Source: Flavobacterium fontis (lineage in GTDB: Bacteria > Bacteroidota > Bacteroidia > Flavobacteriales > Flavobacteriaceae). From it: a stretch of 64,000 nucleotides of DNA. The stretch lies in contig NZ_FQVQ01000007.1 of the NCBI RefSeq assembly GCF_900129405.1, positions 1 to 64,000 of the forward strand, written 5' to 3'. Of this stretch, positions 60,312-64,000 are shown one piece after another (positions within the stretch are counted from its first letter, which is position 1; each line of letters opens with the position of its first letter). Under the pieces are notes generated by a model that was not told the origin of the DNA, made no database searches, and saw only the letters and a program-made list of their open reading frames with translations. The position numbers and the translations under genes were made by a program.

Positions 60312-61289
60312 ATGAATATTACGGCGCAAATCAAGCAACCCATCCAAGAGGAAATGGAACTTTTTGAAACCAAGTTTCGAGAGTCAATGTCCTCCAAAGT
60401 AGCATTGCTTAACCGCATTACCCATTATATCGTCAACCGAAAAGGGAAGCAAATGCGTCCCATGTTTGTGTTTTTAACCGCCAAAATGCTCCATGAAGGA
60501 AAAGTCAACGAACGAACCTACCGCGGGGCCAGTGTGATCGAATTGATTCATACCGCGACTTTAGTTCATGATGATGTGGTAGACGATAGCAACCGTCGCC
60601 GTGGATTTTTCTCTATCAATGCCTTATGGAAAAATAAAATTGCTGTTTTAGTCGGTGATTATTTGTTGTCCAAAGGGTTACTGCTGTCCATCGATCACGG
60701 CGATTTCGATTTGTTGCGCATTATTTCGGTGGCTGTTCGCGAAATGAGTGAGGGGGAATTGTTGCAAATTGAAAAAGCACGCCGCCTTGATATTACCGAA
60801 GCGATTTATTACGAAATCATCCGTCAAAAAACCGCTACCTTAATTGCCGCATGTTGTGCCTTAGGTGCCCGTTCAGTATCCGATGACGATGTTGTGGTAG
60901 AACGGATGCGAAAATTCGGCGAGTTGATTGGGATGGCTTTTCAAATCAAAGACGACCTGTTTGATTACACCGACGATGCCATTGGGAAACCCACCGGTAT
61001 TGATATCAAGGAACAAAAAATGACCTTACCGCTGATTTATGCCCTCAACCATTGTACGCCCTCCGAAAAAAGCTGGTGCATCAATTCGATCAAAAACCAC
61101 AATAAGGATAAAAAGCGGGTCAAGGAGGTAATTCAATTTGTAAAAGACAAAGGCGGACTCACTTTTGCCGAACAAAAAATGACCGAGTTTAAATCGGAAG
61201 CCTTGCACCTTTTGCAAAATTTTCCAGCCTCACCCTACAAAGAAAGCCTGGAATTAATGGTCAATTACGTTACTGAGCGTAAAAAATAA
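60312..61289 (+). CDS. ispB: Polyprenyl diphosphate synthase (octaprenyl type)
   Basis: 325 residues. It makes long all-trans isoprenoid diphosphates, here probably the menaquinone side chain. First Asp-rich motif LVHDDVVDDSNRRRG, second QIKDDLFDYTDD; KQMRPMFVFL and RQKTATLIAACCALGA also match. Chain length cannot be read from sequence alone, so the symbol is tentative. Confidence 0.88.
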   Translation: MNITAQIKQPIQEEMELFETKFRESMSSKVALLNRITHYIVNRKGKQMRPMFVFLTAKMLHEGKVNERTYRGASVIELIHTATLVHDDVVDDSNRRRGFFSINALWKNKIAVLVGDYLLSKGLLLSIDHGDFDLLRIISVAVREMSEGELLQIEKARRLDITEAIYYEIIRQKTATLIAACCALGARSVSDDDVVVERMRKFGELIGMAFQIKDDLFDYTDDAIGKPTGIDIKEQKMTLPLIYALNHCTPSEKSWCINSIKNHNKDKKRVKEVIQFVKDKGGLTFAEQKMTEFKSEALHLLQNFPASPYKESLELMVNYVTERKK

Positions 61290-61423
61290 TTTATTTTTAT
61301 ACTACTCATAGTCAATAGATTAAAAGTATTTTTTTAAAAAAAATCACTTTTTTTATCAAGTGATGCAACCCTTTTTAATCCATTCACGTCTTACCCAATA
61401 GAAACCCTAAGGAACAAACGAAC

Positions 61424-61984
61424 ATGAAGGTGATCAACCTCCATAACGACGAAAATGAATGGATTGCGCTGGCACTCGAAAACAACCGTCATGCGCAACA
61501 CCAACTCTACACGAAGTTTGCCCCAAAAATGCTTGGAGTTTGTCGTCAGTATTGCAAAGACATACACCAAGCCGAGGATGTGATGATTACCGCTTTTATG
61601 AAAGTGTTTGCCAATTTGAAGCACTTCCAACATAAAGGCAGTTTTGAAGGGTGGATACGTCGAATAATGGTTAATGAATGTATTTCATTTTTGAGGGTGC
61701 AAAAGAAAGTGCGGTTTATGGATGATGAAACTTTTTTTGAAGAAACCCATAATCAAATTGAGAGTCAGCTCACTCTAGACGAGATTCAGTTCCTCATTGA
61801 TCAACTGCCCGACGGCTACAAAATGGTGTTCAACCTGTATTGTATCGAAGGGTATAAACACCATGAGATTGCTGAACTGCTCAATATCAGTGAAGGCACA
61901 TCCAAATCACAGTTATCACACGCAAGAAAAATGTTGCAACAGCAACTTAACCTTCAAAAAAAATATACCAATGGCACCGAATAA
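61424..61984 (+). CDS. ECF-type RNA polymerase sigma factor
   Basis: 186 residues. Region 2: RQYCKDIHQAEDVMITAFMK followed by VFANLKHF and GWIRRIMVNECISFLR; region 4: YKHHEIAELLNISEGTSKSQ with LSHARKML. The gene overlaps the next by 14 bases, the usual sigma/anti-sigma arrangement. Regulon unknown. Confidence 0.92.
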   Translation: MKVINLHNDENEWIALALENNRHAQHQLYTKFAPKMLGVCRQYCKDIHQAEDVMITAFMKVFANLKHFQHKGSFEGWIRRIMVNECISFLRVQKKVRFMDDETFFEETHNQIESQLTLDEIQFLIDQLPDGYKMVFNLYCIEGYKHHEIAELLNISEGTSKSQLSHARKMLQQQLNLQKKYTNGTE

Positions 61985-62687
61985 TTGGGAAGAACAAATC
62001 AAACAAGGCCTACAAGGGCGCGAAATCCAGCCCTCGGCGCAAGCTTGGGATCGCTTGGATGCCATGTTGACCGTCGCCGAGGAAAAAAAAACCAAGCGTC
62101 CGTTTGGCGTTTACTTCCGCTATATGGCCGTAGCTGCGTCCGTTTTGGTCCTGCTTTCACTCGGGTTTTATTTTACCTCCAACCTATCCGAACCGGAGTC
62201 GAATACCCCAACCGAAGTCACACAAAAGGAGGGAAGTGAGCCCCAACGCCAACCCGAAGGAACAACCGTCAACGCGTTACCCATTGGAACACCCGCACAG
62301 ACTCAAGCTGTAGCTGTACAACCCGTTGCAACGAAAAGACCAGCGAATCATGAGAAATCAGCTGCCGTTTCACCAAAAAAACGCATCATCAATCCAAAAG
62401 TAATACCTACCACCGAAAGTTATACAGCAACTGCAGTGCCTGTACCACAAACGGGAGTACAAAACCAGCCCATGAATCCACAAAACACAACGGGAGTAAT
62501 CCCCAAAACAGCTGTCGCGGTTGTCCAACCCCAGTTGGCAAAAACCAACATCAAAGTGGATGCTTCAAGTTTGTTGAATCAGGTAGATGGCGAACTCAAT
62601 CAGTCGTTTCGCGAGCGTATGTTTGACCGCCTTAACCGTAATTATCAATCGGCTAAATCTGCTTTAGCCACCCGCAATCAGGAGTAA
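61971..62687 (+). CDS. Probable anti-sigma factor, single transmembrane helix
   Basis: The start at 61971 (MAPNNWEEQIKQGLQGREI) overlaps the sigma gene by 14 bases; the longer frame from 61797 is a shadow of sigma. 238 residues: a short cytoplasmic N-terminus, one transmembrane helix (MAVAASVLVLLSLGFYF, about residues 46-65), then a Pro/Thr/Gln-rich periplasmic linker and a helical C-terminus (ELNQSFRERMFDRLNRNYQS). No zinc anti-sigma HxxxCxxC motif is visible, so the role rests on position and topology. Confidence 0.7.
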   Translation: MAPNNWEEQIKQGLQGREIQPSAQAWDRLDAMLTVAEEKKTKRPFGVYFRYMAVAASVLVLLSLGFYFTSNLSEPESNTPTEVTQKEGSEPQRQPEGTTVNALPIGTPAQTQAVAVQPVATKRPANHEKSAAVSPKKRIINPKVIPTTESYTATAVPVPQTGVQNQPMNPQNTTGVIPKTAVAVVQPQLAKTNIKVDASSLLNQVDGELNQSFRERMFDRLNRNYQSAKSALATRNQE

Positions 62688-62721
62688 CAATCATTCATCA
62701 AAAAACAAAAATCACTACGTC

Positions 62722-63771
62722 ATGAGAAACTTTATTTTTTATTTGGCCTTAATCCTTTGTGCGATCACGTCAAAATTAACAGCGCAAGAAACCTTTGAAT
62801 CCAAAGCCCGTGCTATCGCCGACAAAATCGAGCAAGTAACCTTGGAGGAAAAATTAGCGCTAAAAACCGCAGTTGAAGCTGTAAATGTTCGTTTGGAAAA
62901 AGGCGAAATTACCGCAGCACAAGCCGCCACAGAAAAGCAAGCTTTAGCCACCGAAACGGCAGCCAAAATTGAGTCACGCGTCAATTTACTAAACGACGAG
63001 CTTCGCATTTTAGTGCAAAACAAAGTCGACGGGAAGTTGGCTACCCGCGATACCGTGCACATCCATGGGAAGTTTTTTTCCATCAACTTTGGAAACCATG
63101 ATAAGAACAAGAAAAAGTATACATTCCACGGTGAAAAACGCACCACCTCGCAGTTTGTCTTTGCGATTGGTTTAAACAATGTCGTTACTGACGGTTCGGT
63201 AGAAAATTCTGATTTCCGTTTTGCAGGGTCTCGCTTTTACGAATGGGGTTTTACCTACAATACGCGTTTGTTTAAAAATGACAACTTGTTGCATGTTAAA
63301 TACGGAATGTCTTTGATGTACAACGATTTACGTCCCACCGATAACCGTGTTTTTGAAAAGCAAGGCGATCAAACTGTATTGGTGACCAGTCCGGTGAATT
63401 TAGAAAGTGCACGTTTCCGAAATGTGTATTTGGTTGCGCCGTTACATTTGGAGTTTGATTTTTCCAAAAAAGAAGTGAAAGACGATAAAACATTATTCCG
63501 TACGCACAAAAGTTTGCGCTTGGGAGTAGGAGGCTATGCTGGAATTCGCATCAAGTCAAAACAAAAAATTGAGTATGAAATCGACGATATGGAGTACGAC
63601 CAAAAGGTGAAAGGCGATTTCAATGCTTCCAATTTTATTTATGGGTTGAGTACCTATATCGGGTATCGGGAAACAAGTTTGTATTTGAAATACGATTTGA
63701 ATCCGCTCTTCCAAAACAATGCCATCAAACAAAACAACATCTCATTGGGCGTTCGCTTCGATCTCAATTAA
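62722..63771 (+). CDS. Outer-membrane beta-barrel-like protein with coiled-coil N-terminus
   Basis: 349 residues, signal peptide FYLALILCAITSKLTAQ. Residues about 25-95 form a charged, heptad-like helix (LALKTAVEAVNVRLEKGEIT, AAQAATEKQALATETAAKIE). The rest is built of alternating strands typical of a small barrel (FYEWGFTYNTRLFKNDNLLH; SLRLGVGGYAGIRIKSKQKI) and ends SLGVRFDLN. It is 34 bases downstream of the anti-sigma gene and is a likely member of that sigma operon. Confidence 0.75.
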   Translation: MRNFIFYLALILCAITSKLTAQETFESKARAIADKIEQVTLEEKLALKTAVEAVNVRLEKGEITAAQAATEKQALATETAAKIESRVNLLNDELRILVQNKVDGKLATRDTVHIHGKFFSINFGNHDKNKKKYTFHGEKRTTSQFVFAIGLNNVVTDGSVENSDFRFAGSRFYEWGFTYNTRLFKNDNLLHVKYGMSLMYNDLRPTDNRVFEKQGDQTVLVTSPVNLESARFRNVYLVAPLHLEFDFSKKEVKDDKTLFRTHKSLRLGVGGYAGIRIKSKQKIEYEIDDMEYDQKVKGDFNASNFIYGLSTYIGYRETSLYLKYDLNPLFQNNAIKQNNISLGVRFDLN

Positions 63772-63795
63772 CGCACATGACGATTGGATGAGGGT

Positions 63796-63828
63796 AGAAA
63801 AGACGCTTTATGTAAGGCGTCTTTTTTG
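63796..63828 (+). terminator. Terminator of the sigma operon
   Basis: GAAAAGACGC, loop, GGCGTCTTTTTT: a stem plus T-tract just after the outer-membrane protein gene. Confidence 0.8.
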
Positions 63829-63858
63829 TATTTTTACCCGTTCCTAAACAAAACCAAG

Positions 63859-64000
63859 GTGATTACCAAAGAAACGATTGATAAAGTATACGACGCCGTT
63901 CGGGTAGAAGAGGTCATTGGCGACTTCGTGCAGCTCAAGCGCGCGGGCAGTAATTTTAAAGGCTTAAGTCCGTTTTCCGACGAACGCACTCCTTCGTTTA
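63859..64000 (+). CDS. dnaG: DNA primase, N-terminal fragment (cut by window edge)
   Basis: The first 47 codons, starting at GTG 63859: MITKETIDKVYDAVRVEEVI, GDFVQLKRAGSNFKGLSPFS, DERTPSF. This is the N-terminal domain of DnaG, which makes RNA primers at replication forks. In most DnaG the motif is GLCPFHxEKTPSF with zinc ligands Cys and His; here both are Ser (GLSPFSDERTPSF). TATTTTTAC just upstream may be a variant -7 box. Confidence 0.9.
   Translation, partial: MITKETIDKVYDAVRVEEVIGDFVQLKRAGSNFKGLSPFSDERTPSF

Noticed and set aside
61797..61970. Extended N-terminus of the anti-sigma frame
   Set aside because: These codons overlap sigma region 4 in another frame; the ATG at 61971 gives the normal short overlap.

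Overview
The window looks like a chromosome segment from a member of the Bacteroidota, most likely a Flavobacteriaceae (Flavobacterium-like) species. The evidence is: promoters with the Bacteroidota -7 box TAnnTTTG, a type IX secretion (T9SS) plug protein and a secreted lipase-like protein with a T9SS C-terminal tail, DUF5916, DUF6370 and DUF6702 proteins, and a DnaG start in which the zinc-binding Cys and His are replaced. Two regions with very different character meet at about 22.4 kb.

Region A (1-22.4 kb) is very AT-rich and accessory. Nearly all genes lie on the minus strand. They encode about twenty small lipoproteins, secreted proteins, membrane proteins, MORN/YwqK-like, TPR, LRR and zinc-ribbon proteins. 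Directly upstream of most of them sits a short stub of another reading frame whose stop codon overlaps or abuts the next start (ATGA, TAATG or 14-nt overlaps). That is the usual arrangement of a polymorphic-toxin C-terminal tip followed by its immunity gene. Four decayed copies of the RHS core (motif [11 protein letters not shown]) lie among them. No full-length rhs gene or intact toxin is visible. I read the region as an archive of orphan immunity genes left after repeated replacement of the toxin tips of an RHS protein. The stubs carry nonsense and frameshift mutations, while the immunity genes are mostly open.

Region A is also packed with three families of palindromic repeats. Family 1 is a REPIN-like pair of inverted hairpins built on GCGCGGATTTnCAATCCG (11 paired and several single copies). 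Family 2 is a roughly 165-bp element ended by inverted CAAAGTCTCCTGACTTTG hairpins, which lies exactly between the RHS core remnants and the toxin stubs. Family 3 is a hairpin containing TTTCATTTCGCGCGGGAGC. No transposase for any of them is in the window. A truncated parD antitoxin fused to a family 1 element and a frameshifted secreted-protein gene show further decay.

Region B (22.4-64 kb) is compact, higher-GC core genome. In order it contains: purT-DUF6370-Crp/Fnr; an aspartate aminotransferase; a fatty acid desaturase; rsmG; a T9SS-exported lipase-like protein; pruA; apaG and the T9SS plug protein; map plus a methyltransferase; a CoA-transferase; and a minus-strand operon LRR-terC-tetR-ABC-HlyD-TolC that forms a type I-like exporter with a strongly degenerate ATPase. 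Then follow gpmI, a DUF5916 outer-membrane protein, two convergent L,D-transpeptidases overlapping by 30 nt, GNAT, tRNA-Gly(TCC), pepE, a CarboxypepD-like/DUF6702 pair, an M1 peptidase, tatA-PAP2, an O-methyltransferase, a CIA30 protein, rlmN, a lipoprotein, a polyprenyl diphosphate synthase, an ECF sigma/anti-sigma/outer-membrane-protein cluster, and the start of dnaG at the right edge. Many transcription units end in clear hairpin-T terminators.
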